NCBI GenBank assembly: GCA_934512155.1 | Contig: CAKSWS010000006.1 | Span: 1 to 64,000 of the forward strand | DNA from: an uncultured Eubacterium sp. | Lineage (GTDB): Bacteria; Bacillota; Clostridia; Oscillospirales; Acutalibacteraceae | Direction: 5' to 3' | Length of the DNA: 64,000 bases | Shown here: positions 27,407 to 40,269 of the stretch, piece after piece | How positions within the stretch are numbered: the stretch's first letter is position 1 | Layout: every line of letters starts with the position of its first letter | The notes under the pieces: generated by a model | The model's database searches: none | What the model was told of the DNA's origin: nothing | What the model saw: the letters and a program-made list of their open reading frames with translations, nothing else | Program-made: the position numbers and the translations under genes

Positions 27407-27900
27407 ATTCAAATATAATTTTAATAGGTATGCCCGGCAGCGGTAAATCAACCTGCGGTGTTTTAGCAGCAAAAGCTCTTCTTAAAAACTTTTTTGATAC
27501 TGATTTGTTAATTCAAAATGTAGAAAATATGCGTTTGCAGGATATTATTAATGGTAAAGGCATTGAATATTTTAAAACTGTAGAGGAAAATGCCGTTGAA
27601 AGTCTTAATATTCAGGGCACGGTTATTGCCACAGGCGGCAGTGTTGTTTACAGCGAAAGGGCAATGCGCCATTTAAAAAATCTTGGCAAAATAATTTATC
27701 TTCATCTTGATTACAATACTATGGAAAGCAGAATAAAAAATATTAAAACCCGTGGCGTTGTGCTTGAAAACGGGTATACGCTGGAAGATATGTATAATGA
27801 GCGTTTGCCTCTTTATAAAAAATATGCAGACGAAACGGTTTTTTGCGATAATTTAACTGTTGAAGAAACAGTTTTTGCCATTGTGGAAAAATCAAAATAA
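27403..27900 (+). CDS. aroK: Shikimate kinase
   Basis: It phosphorylates shikimate in aromatic amino acid synthesis. The 165-residue protein has Walker A GMPGSGKSTCG (residues 8-18), the substrate-binding DTDLLIQ-like segment (FDTDLLIQNVE), and ATGGSVVYSE. These are standard for AroK/AroL. It is translationally coupled to nth. No other aro genes are in the window. Confidence 0.9.
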   Translation: MNSNIILIGMPGSGKSTCGVLAAKALLKNFFDTDLLIQNVENMRLQDIINGKGIEYFKTVEENAVESLNIQGTVIATGGSVVYSERAMRHLKNLGKIIYLHLDYNTMESRIKNIKTRGVVLENGYTLEDMYNERLPLYKKYADETVFCDNLTVEETVFAIVEKSK

Positions 27901-27908
27901 ATTTATAC

Positions 27909-27938
27909 TTGAATAAATGTAATGCTTTGTGCTATTAT
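27909..27938 (+). promoter_or_regulatory. guaB promoter
   Basis: TTGAAT, 18 bases, TATTAT, leaving a short leader of about 25 bases. No riboswitch-like structure is visible. Confidence 0.6.
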
Positions 27939-27940
27939 AG

Positions 27941-29449
<1,509 letters not shown>

Positions 29450-29464
29450 TTTTTTTCAATTCGG

Positions 29465-29495
29465 GGGCATTAAGCGGTTGTTTAATGCCCTTTTT
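29465..29495 (+). terminator. guaB terminator
   Basis: Stem GGGCATTAA/TTAATGCCC with an 8-base loop and five T residues. Confidence 0.88.
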
Positions 29496-29514
29496 GTTTT
29501 TCGGCAGGTGTGTT

Positions 29515-30357
29515 ATGGCAAAAAGCGAATTAACCCGTTGGCAAAAGTTTAAACGGTTTTTAAAACGAAATATGACTCCTACTTGGGCAAAGCATTTTGC
29601 ATATCAGGTTTTTGCATTTGCTGTTTCAGTGTGTATGCTTGTGGGTGTTCTAAATTACGCCATTACTAAAAGTTATGATGAAAGGAAGTTGTCTTTTGTG
29701 GATGGATTTACCGTTACTGCCCATACAGGATGTTTTAATACAAGCGAAAATTCTATAGAATTTGTGCAAACTGCAATAAATAATAACGTTGCAGTTGTGG
29801 AACTTGACATTCGTCAGCGCCCAAACGGCGTGCTTGTTATGAATCATGATATTGTTGTTACAAATAATGACGGTGTGCCTTTGGAAGATGCTTTTAAATT
29901 ACTTAAAGGCACAAATATTTTAATAAACCTTGATATAAAAGAAACACGAACATTAAACGCTTTGCATGATTTATTGGTGCAGTATAATTTAGTGGGTCAG
30001 TCGTTTTTAACCGGAATTGAATCAATTAATGTTAATGCCGTAAAAGAATCTCAGTGCAAAAATATGCCATATTATTTAAATTGCCAGCCGTCACGAATTA
30101 AAATATTCGGCGAAGATTATCAGCAAAAACTTTTGAAAACACTTGAAGAAACAGGCGCTGTTGGTGTAAACTGTAATTATAAATATGCAGGCGGCACTCT
30201 TTCAAATTTGCTTCACGAAAACGGTTACAAACTTTCAGTGTGGACGGTTAATGAAAAAAGCACCATTAAAAGGGTGTTACTGCTTAAACCGGATAATATT
30301 ACAACAAAAGAATATGATTTAATTAATTCTATAATTGAAAATTGGGAAGAGAAATAA
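29515..30357 (+). CDS. GDPD-like membrane protein, active site altered
   Basis: Family members hydrolyse glycerophosphodiesters. The 280-residue protein has an N-terminal TM helix (about 30-48), then a GDPD barrel. Metal ligands VELDI and the second His in MNHD are present. The usual HRG...PENT active-site pattern reads HTGCFNTSENS, so the catalytic Arg is replaced by Thr and the PENT motif is changed. It is also shorter than the intact GDPD downstream. It may be inactive or act on a different substrate. ATG 29515 is favoured over an upstream in-frame start that overlaps the guaB terminator. Confidence 0.75.
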   Translation: MAKSELTRWQKFKRFLKRNMTPTWAKHFAYQVFAFAVSVCMLVGVLNYAITKSYDERKLSFVDGFTVTAHTGCFNTSENSIEFVQTAINNNVAVVELDIRQRPNGVLVMNHDIVVTNNDGVPLEDAFKLLKGTNILINLDIKETRTLNALHDLLVQYNLVGQSFLTGIESINVNAVKESQCKNMPYYLNCQPSRIKIFGEDYQQKLLKTLEETGAVGVNCNYKYAGGTLSNLLHENGYKLSVWTVNEKSTIKRVLLLKPDNITTKEYDLINSIIENWEEK

Positions 30358-30385
30358 ATTTTGTTCTCTTTAAGGATGTGTGTTA

Positions 30386-31174
30386 ATGACAAACGAAGAA
30401 TATATGCAGGCTGTTGATATGCGCTGTTCACGCAGAACATATAAAGCAAAAGCTCTTGATGAGGCAACAGTTTCCGTTATTAAAGATATGGTTGATTATG
30501 TAAATGAAAAAGCAAGCCTTAATTTTGTTTATATTGAGGATATGTCCTTTGCATTTAATATTTTTTCAGGTAAATTCGGCGGAATCGCCGTTTGCGGACC
30601 CGATAAAATTCTTGCTCGTGAGGACTGCGGCTATTACGGCGAAACAATAGTTTTGCAATGCGTTTATCACGGCTTGGGTACCTGCTGGGTTTCAGGCACA
30701 TATAATGAAAATAAGGTGCTGGAATATCTTAACTTGCCAAAAGGCATAAGGCTTTATGCCGTTATAACCGTGGGTTATGTTAAACCTGAAAAAAGTTTTA
30801 AAGAAAAGGCAATGTACAAAGGCACTCATAAAAACAGCAAGCCTTATCAAAAAATGTTTGAGGTTTGTGATGAAAAAATACCGAGTTATGTGGAAAGCGG
30901 CATGAAGTCTGTTGAAAAAGCACCAAGTGCCGTTAACAGGCGTCCGGTTAAGTTTAGGTATGAAAACGGCGTTGTGTCAGCTTCTGTTGATGAGCCGTAT
31001 TCAGATAAAAGTATTGATTTCGGAATTGCAAAGCTTCATTTTCAGTTGGGCTGTTCTGCCGCAGGAGTTAAGGGTGAATGGATAAACGGTTCGTTTTTAA
31101 CTGAGGAGCAAAAAATATTGAAATTCCCAAAATCAAACGACAATATTGAAGAAGAGGGCGGTAAAAATGAGTAA
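30386..31174 (+). CDS. Nitroreductase-family flavoprotein
   Basis: The 262-residue protein belongs to the FMN nitroreductase superfamily, in the group annotated as putative TM nitroreductase. It begins with the typical RCSRRTYKAKALDEATV and has DCGYYGETIVLQCVYHGLGTCWVSGTYNE and a C-terminal IDFGIAKLHFQLGC segment. No TM helix is obvious. Substrate is unknown. It lies between two GDPD-family genes and its stop overlaps the next start (ATGAGTAA), so the three form an operon. Confidence 0.75.
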   Translation: MTNEEYMQAVDMRCSRRTYKAKALDEATVSVIKDMVDYVNEKASLNFVYIEDMSFAFNIFSGKFGGIAVCGPDKILAREDCGYYGETIVLQCVYHGLGTCWVSGTYNENKVLEYLNLPKGIRLYAVITVGYVKPEKSFKEKAMYKGTHKNSKPYQKMFEVCDEKIPSYVESGMKSVEKAPSAVNRRPVKFRYENGVVSASVDEPYSDKSIDFGIAKLHFQLGCSAAGVKGEWINGSFLTEEQKILKFPKSNDNIEEEGGKNE

Positions 31175-32042
31175 AGAAAAAGCAAAGTGGAGCAATAAAA
31201 AGAAAGCGATAGTAATTACTCTTGCTATTGTTATTTTTCTTATTATTGCAATTTTAACAGGGGGGCTTATTTATTTGCATGAGTATTGCAAGCCAAAAAC
31301 ATATCAGGTTGTAAGTTTGGCAGAGGCAAATGAAAGCAATGTTACATTAATCGCCCACAGGGGCTTTACTGCCGTTGCTCCGGAAAACACGGCACCTGCG
31401 TTTGAAGAAGCAGGAAAAGCAGGGTTTGACGGCGCTGAGTGTGATATTTACAGAACTAAAGACGGCGTTTGGGTAATCAGCCATGATTCTCATACTTACA
31501 GAATGATGGATAAATCATCATTTATTGAAAAAATTACATATGATGAATTAATGAGCTATACATATGATAACGGCTCAAATATAGATAAATATTCAAATTT
31601 GAAGGTTTGCACTCTTGAAGAATATCTTAACATTTGTAAAGAATATTCAATGACTCCCGTTATTGAGCTTAAAGGCAAAAATAATACAGAGCATTATGAT
31701 GAGGTTGTAAATACTGTTAAAGAAACAGGAATGGAAGACAACGTGGTGTTTATTTCTTTCCATCTTGAAAACTTGCAAAAATTAAGAGAACTTTCAGACG
31801 CTACATTGTATTATCTTGTTCAAAAAATTGAAGATAAGGATATTGAAGATGCACTTTCTCTCGGCGGTAAATGCGGCATAGATTTTAACGGAAACAAGGA
31901 AGAAAATACTTCTGAAGTAATTCAAAAATGTTTTGACAAAGGTCTTTTAATGGGGGCTTGGACCATTGATACGGAAGATGCATTAAATCGTATGATTAAT
32001 AATGGAGTAACTCTTATTACAACAAATACAATAAGTCATTAA
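31167..32042 (+). CDS. Glycerophosphodiester phosphodiesterase
   Basis: It would release sn-glycerol-3-phosphate from glycerophosphodiesters outside the membrane. The 291-residue protein has an N-terminal TM anchor (about 12-35) and a complete active site: AHRGFTAVAPENT, ECD metal ligands and SHDSH. The C-terminal GAWTIDTEDALNRM is typical. ATG 31167 is chosen because SD AGGGCGG is correctly placed; the longer reading lacks one. It is the intact counterpart of the protein at 29515. Confidence 0.9.
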   Translation: MSKEKAKWSNKKKAIVITLAIVIFLIIAILTGGLIYLHEYCKPKTYQVVSLAEANESNVTLIAHRGFTAVAPENTAPAFEEAGKAGFDGAECDIYRTKDGVWVISHDSHTYRMMDKSSFIEKITYDELMSYTYDNGSNIDKYSNLKVCTLEEYLNICKEYSMTPVIELKGKNNTEHYDEVVNTVKETGMEDNVVFISFHLENLQKLRELSDATLYYLVQKIEDKDIEDALSLGGKCGIDFNGNKEENTSEVIQKCFDKGLLMGAWTIDTEDALNRMINNGVTLITTNTISH

Positions 32043-32060
32043 TTTAATTGAACAAGCAAT

Positions 32061-32089
32061 AAACCGCCGTGTTATCCACGGCGGTTTTG
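32061..32089 (+). terminator. Terminator of the GDPD operon
   Basis: 11-bp stem AAACCGCCGTG/CACGGCGGTTT followed by a short T run. Confidence 0.85.
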
Positions 32090-32109
32090 TTATGCTCTTT
32101 GTTTATTGA

Positions 32110-32145
32110 AAAAATAAATCCACCGTTTTATTAAACGGTGGATTT
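32110..32145 (-). terminator. secA terminator
   Basis: 13-bp stem AAATCCACCGTTT/AAACGGTGGATTT with a 4-base loop. On the minus strand it is followed by ATTTTTT, just after the secA stop. Confidence 0.88.
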
Positions 32146-32153
32146 TGCTGTTG

Positions 32154-34910
32154 TTATTTATTTTGCTGCGCCAGCTTTTCAGGTGATCCGCAGCATTTTT
32201 TGTATTTTTTGCCGCTTCCGCAAGGGCATGGGTCGTTAGGACCAACCTTTTTGCCTTTTCTTACGGGTGATGATTTAACGGAATCATCACTGCCGCCTGA
32301 TGTTGCCGTAACTTTGGCAACTGCTTTTCTTTCAACGTCTTCTTTTCTTCTCGGCACAAGAGTAAGCATCATCATTACGGTGTTTTCACGAATTGTTGCC
32401 GTCATTTCGTCAAACATATCGTATGACTCCATACGGAATGCAACAACCGGGTCTTGTTGTGCGTAAGAACGAAGGTGAATTCCTTCTTTAAGATTTTCCA
32501 TAGTGTCAATATGGTCCATCCAAAGGGAGTCAACATTACGCAGAAGAACCATTCTTTCAAGTTCTGCGTAAAGTTCGTCGCCTAAGTCGGCTTTTTTGTC
32601 TGCAAGTTTTTTCTTGCCTCTTTCAATAAGAGTTTCAACAATTTCGTCAACGGAAATATTTTCCAAATCTTCAAAATCATCATCATTAATAAGGATGTTT
32701 CTGTATTTTTCTTTAAGTCCGTTAATGTTCCAATCCTGCTTGTGTGCGCCTTCTGCACAGTAGGTATTAACGTTTTCTTTAACGCTTGTTTCAAGCATTT
32801 TAAGGATTTGACTGTCTAAATCAGTGCCGTCAAGCACCATATCTCTTTGCTTGTAAATAAGTTCACGCTGGCGGTTCATAACATCGTCATATTGAAGGGT
32901 GTTTTTACGAATTCCAAAGTTTCTGCCTTCAACTTTGCGCTGTGATGACTCAACGGTTTTAGAAATCATTTTGCTTTCAATAGGCATATCTTCGTCTTGT
33001 GCAAGTCTGCCCATCATCATTTTCATTCTGTCGCCGCCGAAAAGACGCATTAAATCGTCTTCGCATGAAAGGTAAAATTGAGATTTACCCGGGTCGCCCT
33101 GACGACCTGCACGACCTCTTAACTGGTTGTCAATACGGCGTGAATCGTGGCGTTCTGTGCCTAAAATAAATAATCCGCCTGCTTCTCTAACTTTGTCTGC
33201 CTCGCCCTGAATTTCCTTTTTGTATTTTTCTTCAAGTTGTGCGAAGGTTTTGCGTGCTTCTAAAATTTCTTCATTGTCTGTTTCGGCAAAGCCCTTTGCT
33301 TCGGCAATAAGTTCGTCGCTGTATTGCATTCTTTTCATTTCTGCCGTTGCAAGAAATTCTGCATTACCGCCAAGCATAATATCGGTACCACGGCCTGCCA
33401 TATTTGTGGCAATGGTAACGGCGCCCAACTTACCTGCCTGTGCAATAATTTCAGCCTCACGCTCGTGGTTCTTTGCGTTAAGAACATTGTGAGGAATTTT
33501 TGCTCTTTTAAGAAGTTTTGAAAGCACTTCTGATTTTTCAATGCTTATTGTGCCCACAAGAATAGGCTGACCTTTTGCGTGGCACTCTTCGATTTGCTTG
33601 ATTGCGTTTTTAAATTTAGCTTGTTCTGTTTGGAAAATAACATCAGGCAAATCTTCACGAAGAAGCGGTTTGTTTGTTGGTATTTCAACAACGTCAAGTT
33701 TATAAATTTCGCTGAATTCGGCAGCCTCTGTGGAAGCCGTACCTGTCATACCCGAAAGTTTTTCGTAAAGTCTGAAGTAGTTTTGGAAGGTAATTGTTGC
33801 AAGGGTTTTACTTTCATTTTCAACCTTAACGCCTTCTTTTGCTTCGATAGCTTGGTGCAAACCATCGTTATAACGTCTGCCAAGCATAATACGGCCGGTA
33901 AATTCGTCTACAATAAGAACCTGACCGTCTTTAACAACATAGTCAATATCACGGCGCATAACACCTATTGCCTTAATTGCTTGGTTTACGTGGTGAAGCA
34001 AGGTGGTGTTTTCCATATCCATAAGGTTTTCAACACCAAAATATTCTTCGGCTTTTTTAACACCGCTTTGTGTTAATGTGGCTGTTTTTGCTTTTTCATC
34101 TACAACAAAATCGCCGTCGTAAACAGATTCTGTGTCTTCCTTTTCATCCATTTGGGCAACTTTGTCCATTTTAAGAGTTCTTGCGAAAGCATTTGCACGT
34201 GCGTATAAATCTGTTGATTGTTCGCCTTTACCGCTTATGATAAGCGGAGTTCTTGCTTCATCAATAAGAATGGAGTCAACCTCGTCCACAATCGCAAATA
34301 CATGACCCCTTTGAACTTTTTGAGATTTGTATTGCACCATGTTATCTCTAAGGTAGTCAAATCCCATTTCGTTGTTTGTGCCGTAGGTAATGTCGCAATT
34401 ATAAGCCTCTTGTCGCTGTGCATTGTTTTTTTCATGAATAATAAGACCGGCGCTTAAACCTAAAAAGCGGTAAAGTTTGCCCATCCACTCACAGTCTCTT
34501 TTTGCAAGGTAATCGTTAACCGTAACAATGTGAACGCCTCTGTCTGTAAGTGCATTAAGGTATGCCGGCAATGTGGCAACAAGTGTTTTACCTTCGCCCG
34601 TTTTCATCTCGGCAATTCTGCCCTGGTGCAAGATAACACCGCCTATAACCTGCACACGAAAGTGCTTCATTCCCAAAACACGCCATGCGGCTTCACGACA
34701 AACAGCAAATGCGTCAGGTAAAATGTCATCCAAACTTTCGCCGTCTGCAAGGCGGCCTTTTAATATGTCTGTTTGAGATGTAAGTTCTTTGTCTGTCATG
34801 GCTTGGTATTTTGGCTCCAAATCCATAACCTTGTTAACTGTTTTATCGATTCTTCTGATTTCTTTCGTTGAATAATCGCCGAAAATGGCGGTTAATAATT
34901 TATTTGCCAT
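32154..34910 (-). CDS. secA: Preprotein translocase ATPase SecA
   Basis: It is the motor that drives unfolded proteins through SecYEG. The 918-residue protein has Walker A MKTGEGKTL (about 101-109) and DEVDSILIDEARTPLIISG. It also has TNMAGRGTDIMLGGN, RGRAGRQGDPG, and the C-terminal zinc SEC-C motif CPCGSGKKYKKCC. All normal SecA domains are present in order. SD GAGGTG precedes the ATG. It appears monocistronic. Confidence 0.98.
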   Translation of the reverse strand: MANKLLTAIFGDYSTKEIRRIDKTVNKVMDLEPKYQAMTDKELTSQTDILKGRLADGESLDDILPDAFAVCREAAWRVLGMKHFRVQVIGGVILHQGRIAEMKTGEGKTLVATLPAYLNALTDRGVHIVTVNDYLAKRDCEWMGKLYRFLGLSAGLIIHEKNNAQRQEAYNCDITYGTNNEMGFDYLRDNMVQYKSQKVQRGHVFAIVDEVDSILIDEARTPLIISGKGEQSTDLYARANAFARTLKMDKVAQMDEKEDTESVYDGDFVVDEKAKTATLTQSGVKKAEEYFGVENLMDMENTTLLHHVNQAIKAIGVMRRDIDYVVKDGQVLIVDEFTGRIMLGRRYNDGLHQAIEAKEGVKVENESKTLATITFQNYFRLYEKLSGMTGTASTEAAEFSEIYKLDVVEIPTNKPLLREDLPDVIFQTEQAKFKNAIKQIEECHAKGQPILVGTISIEKSEVLSKLLKRAKIPHNVLNAKNHEREAEIIAQAGKLGAVTIATNMAGRGTDIMLGGNAEFLATAEMKRMQYSDELIAEAKGFAETDNEEILEARKTFAQLEEKYKKEIQGEADKVREAGGLFILGTERHDSRRIDNQLRGRAGRQGDPGKSQFYLSCEDDLMRLFGGDRMKMMMGRLAQDEDMPIESKMISKTVESSQRKVEGRNFGIRKNTLQYDDVMNRQRELIYKQRDMVLDGTDLDSQILKMLETSVKENVNTYCAEGAHKQDWNINGLKEKYRNILINDDDFEDLENISVDEIVETLIERGKKKLADKKADLGDELYAELERMVLLRNVDSLWMDHIDTMENLKEGIHLRSYAQQDPVVAFRMESYDMFDEMTATIRENTVMMMLTLVPRRKEDVERKAVAKVTATSGGSDDSVKSSPVRKGKKVGPNDPCPCGSGKKYKKCCGSPEKLAQQNK

Positions 34911-34950
34911 ATTTCACCTCTGAAATTTATTTGAACAATGAACGCAAAAT

Positions 34951-34979
34951 ATTATAACACACACGGCACCTTTATGCAA
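34951..34979 (-). promoter_or_regulatory. secA promoter
   Basis: On the minus strand, TTGCAT, 17 bases, TATAAT, about 40 bases upstream of the secA start. Confidence 0.8.
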
Positions 34980-35013
34980 TGTATATTATAATATATAGTT
35001 AACATACTGTGAA

Positions 35014-35610
35014 TTATTTGCCGAAAACAGATTTTATTGCTGTTATTGCACCGCCGGATACTGCGTCTTCGGCATCGTCGTCGAAACTTAAAACCAAATG
35101 GTCGCCCGACTGCTCCATGTTAAGCGTAATATCAATATATCCGTCGTTCATTTGGGATTCGTTAATGGCACTTGTCAGTTCGTCTAACTTTTGGTTAAGC
35201 CATGTTTCGTTTGAAAGCTTGCCTAAAATTTGAAATGTTGTGTATGCGCTTGTAAGCTTTTCAACAAAACTTTGCGCCGCATCCCTTAGGTTTTTGTTTG
35301 TAACGGAAACGGTAACGGTTTTGTTTTCCAAATCAATGTCTTTAATTTGGTAATCCAAATTCTTAAATATGGCTTTTCCCAAATCCACAAATTGTTGGTG
35401 CTGATTTGCATATGTAATAATTAAGTCAAGCGTGCTTGAATTTACATATGTTTGCAGGTCTTCCGTGTCAAAGTTTTTAAGAGCCGAAAACGCAACGTCA
35501 ACTGTTTTGGTAACATTGCTTTCAGTTAATTCGGCATTTGGCTTTGAACAGCCGCAAAAAATTACTGCCATCATGGCAATAACAGTTAAAACAGAAATTA
35601 TTTTTTTCAT
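35014..35610 (-). CDS. Putative lipoprotein of unknown function
   Basis: The 198-residue protein begins MKKIISVLTVIAMMAVIFCGC, a lipoprotein-type signal with the acceptor Cys near residue 21. The mature part is soluble and acidic, with helices (FSALKNFDTEDLQTYVNSST) and a strand pair (YQIKDIDLENKTVTVSVT) reminiscent of DUF5105-like lipoproteins; that match is tentative. ATG 35610 is chosen over a longer reading because the signal peptide begins there; SD AAGGCGG is nearby. It probably sits on the outer face of the membrane. Confidence 0.65.
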   Translation of the reverse strand: MKKIISVLTVIAMMAVIFCGCSKPNAELTESNVTKTVDVAFSALKNFDTEDLQTYVNSSTLDLIITYANQHQQFVDLGKAIFKNLDYQIKDIDLENKTVTVSVTNKNLRDAAQSFVEKLTSAYTTFQILGKLSNETWLNQKLDELTSAINESQMNDGYIDITLNMEQSGDHLVLSFDDDAEDAVSGGAITAIKSVFGK

Positions 35611-35837
35611 ACTTAAACCGCCTTGTGTAAAGATTAATAATTTAATTATATATACTAAATGTGAATAATTCAAGACCGTTTATTATATAAATATTTAATA
35701 ATGATTTGTAAAAAATTGATAAATAAATTGCGTTTCTGTAATATATATGGTATAATTGTCAAAAATTGTGTGCATTTATGCACATGATGTTGATTTAAAC
35801 CACAAGATATGCCGATTTTAAGGTGTGTGATGAGTTT
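35611..35837. other. Divergent intergenic region
   Basis: This AT-rich gap separates the minus-strand lipoprotein gene from the plus-strand cyclase gene. The only clear signal is a plus-strand promoter at 35728-35756. I see no RNA gene or ORF of note. Confidence 0.6.
35728..35756 (+). promoter_or_regulatory. Promoter of the cyclase-sugar transferase-lacZ genes
   Basis: TTGCGT, 17 bases, TATAAT, about 80 bases upstream of the cyclase-family start. Confidence 0.75.
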
Positions 35838-36434
35838 ATGACTATATATGACATTTCACCTAATGTTTTAACAGCTAAAGTTTATCCCGGTGATACAAAA
35901 ACTGTTGTAAATTGTGTTAAAAGTATGGCAGACGGTGAAGAATATAATTTAACGGATATAACAATGTGCGTGCATACAGGTGCTCATATTGACGCGCCTC
36001 TTCATTTTACGGAAGACGGTGCTTCTGTTGATAAATTGCCTGTAAACAAGTTTGTGGGCAGGTGTGTTGTTGCTACGGCAACCGAACCTGTTACTGCACA
36101 GTGGGTTGAAAAGCATTTGCCTTGGGACTGTAAGCGAATTCTTATAAAATGCGGCGAAAACGGTTATCTTATGGAAAATGCCGTTCACGAGTTGTGCCGT
36201 TTTAATTTAGAACTTGTGGGCGTTGATTCCCTGTCTGTGGGCAATGATGAAAATGACGGTGCTGTGCACCGTGAATTGATGTATAACAATATTGCAATTC
36301 TTGAGGGAATTGATTTAAGCGAAATTAAAGACGGCGAATATTTTCTTTTTGCCGCACCTTTGAAAATAGGAGGTGCCGAGGGGGCACCGTGCAGAGCTCT
36401 TCTCATAAAGGGCATTATTGCAACGGAATGTTGA
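35838..36434 (+). CDS. Cyclase-family (kynurenine formamidase-like) hydrolase
   Basis: The 198-residue metal-dependent hydrolase has the family signature HTGAHIDAPLHF (compare HTGTHIDAPxH), starts with YDISPNVLTAKVYPGD, and has the later VGVDSLSVGND motif. Family members hydrolyse N-formylkynurenine or related amides, but the substrate here is unknown. ATG 35838 lies after a weak SD (GTGTGATGAG). A GGTGCC/GGCACC palindrome occurs near its 3' end. Confidence 0.85.
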   Translation: MTIYDISPNVLTAKVYPGDTKTVVNCVKSMADGEEYNLTDITMCVHTGAHIDAPLHFTEDGASVDKLPVNKFVGRCVVATATEPVTAQWVEKHLPWDCKRILIKCGENGYLMENAVHELCRFNLELVGVDSLSVGNDENDGAVHRELMYNNIAILEGIDLSEIKDGEYFLFAAPLKIGGAEGAPCRALLIKGIIATEC

Positions 36435-36436
36435 TT

Positions 36437-37054
36437 ATGAAAGCTTTTTTTAAAAAATGGCTTGCGCCTATAAAATTTAAAAGACTTTTTGATATTGTGG
36501 CGTCATTTTGTGCGCTTATTATTCTTTCACCGCTGTTTCTTGTGATTTGCGTAATTAATTTCTTTACGCCGGATACAAGTGTGTTTTTCAGCCACGAACG
36601 CAGGGGCAGAGGGGGAAAGCCTTTTAAAATTTACAAGTTTCAAACAATGAAAAATAATACGCCAAACTGTGCAACAGGCGAATTGGAAAATCCGGAGCTT
36701 TATATAACAAAGTTTGGAAAGTTTTTAAGAAAAACAAGCCTTGACGAGTTGCCACAGCTGTGGAATATTCTTAAAGGCGACATGAGTTTTGTGGGTCCCA
36801 GACCGCTTATTTCAAGTGAAATCAGGGCACACAGGGTAAGACTTGAATACGGCGTTTATGCCTTTCGCCCCGGTTTAACGGGATTGGCTCAAATTAAAGG
36901 GCGAGACAGTATTTCACTTATGAAAAAAATGAAACTTGATAAGTTTTATTGTGATAATTGGAGCATTAAAATGGATATAGCCATTTTGTTGCAGTCTGTG
37001 GGGGTTGTTGTGAAGCAAGAGGGCTTTCACGAGGGCATTTATCACAGAAGATAA
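36437..37054 (+). CDS. Bacterial sugar transferase (undecaprenyl-phosphate type)
   Basis: It would transfer a sugar-1-phosphate to undecaprenyl phosphate, starting a surface polysaccharide. The 205-residue protein has one hydrophobic segment (about 15-38), then FFSHERRGRGGKPFKIYKFQTM, SLDELPQLWNILKGDMSFVGPRPL and RPGLTGLAQI. These are the full set of motifs of the WbaP/EpsL C-terminal domain. No other polysaccharide genes are nearby, so it is isolated. ATG 36437 has SD GGAATG; ATG 36428 is an alternative. Confidence 0.9.
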   Translation: MKAFFKKWLAPIKFKRLFDIVASFCALIILSPLFLVICVINFFTPDTSVFFSHERRGRGGKPFKIYKFQTMKNNTPNCATGELENPELYITKFGKFLRKTSLDELPQLWNILKGDMSFVGPRPLISSEIRAHRVRLEYGVYAFRPGLTGLAQIKGRDSISLMKKMKLDKFYCDNWSIKMDIAILLQSVGVVVKQEGFHEGIYHRR

Positions 37055-40153
<3,099 letters not shown>

Positions 40154-40183
40154 TGTGTTTGCCCTTTGCAAAAATGTTAACAC

Positions 40184-40212
40184 TTGACTTTTTATTGCAA
40201 AGGTACTATATT
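40184..40212 (+). promoter_or_regulatory. Promoter of the radical SAM gene
   Basis: TTGACT, 17 bases, TATATT, about 57 bases before the start codon. TGTTAACA overlaps its upstream edge, similar to the core of the motif near glnA. Confidence 0.7.
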
Positions 40213-40269
40213 TATTTCACAACTTTTTATATTATTTATATTTCATGGTTAATTTAGAGGGAATCAGAA

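Noticed and set aside
33579-34076. 165-codon plus-strand ORF inside secA
   Set aside because: It is antisense to well-conserved SecA motifs and its Phe/Asn/Cys-rich product resembles no family.
36370-36400. GGAGGTGCC/GGCACC hairpin near the end of the cyclase gene
   Set aside because: It has no T tract, and the SD-like GGAGG is not placed before a usable start codon of the sugar transferase.
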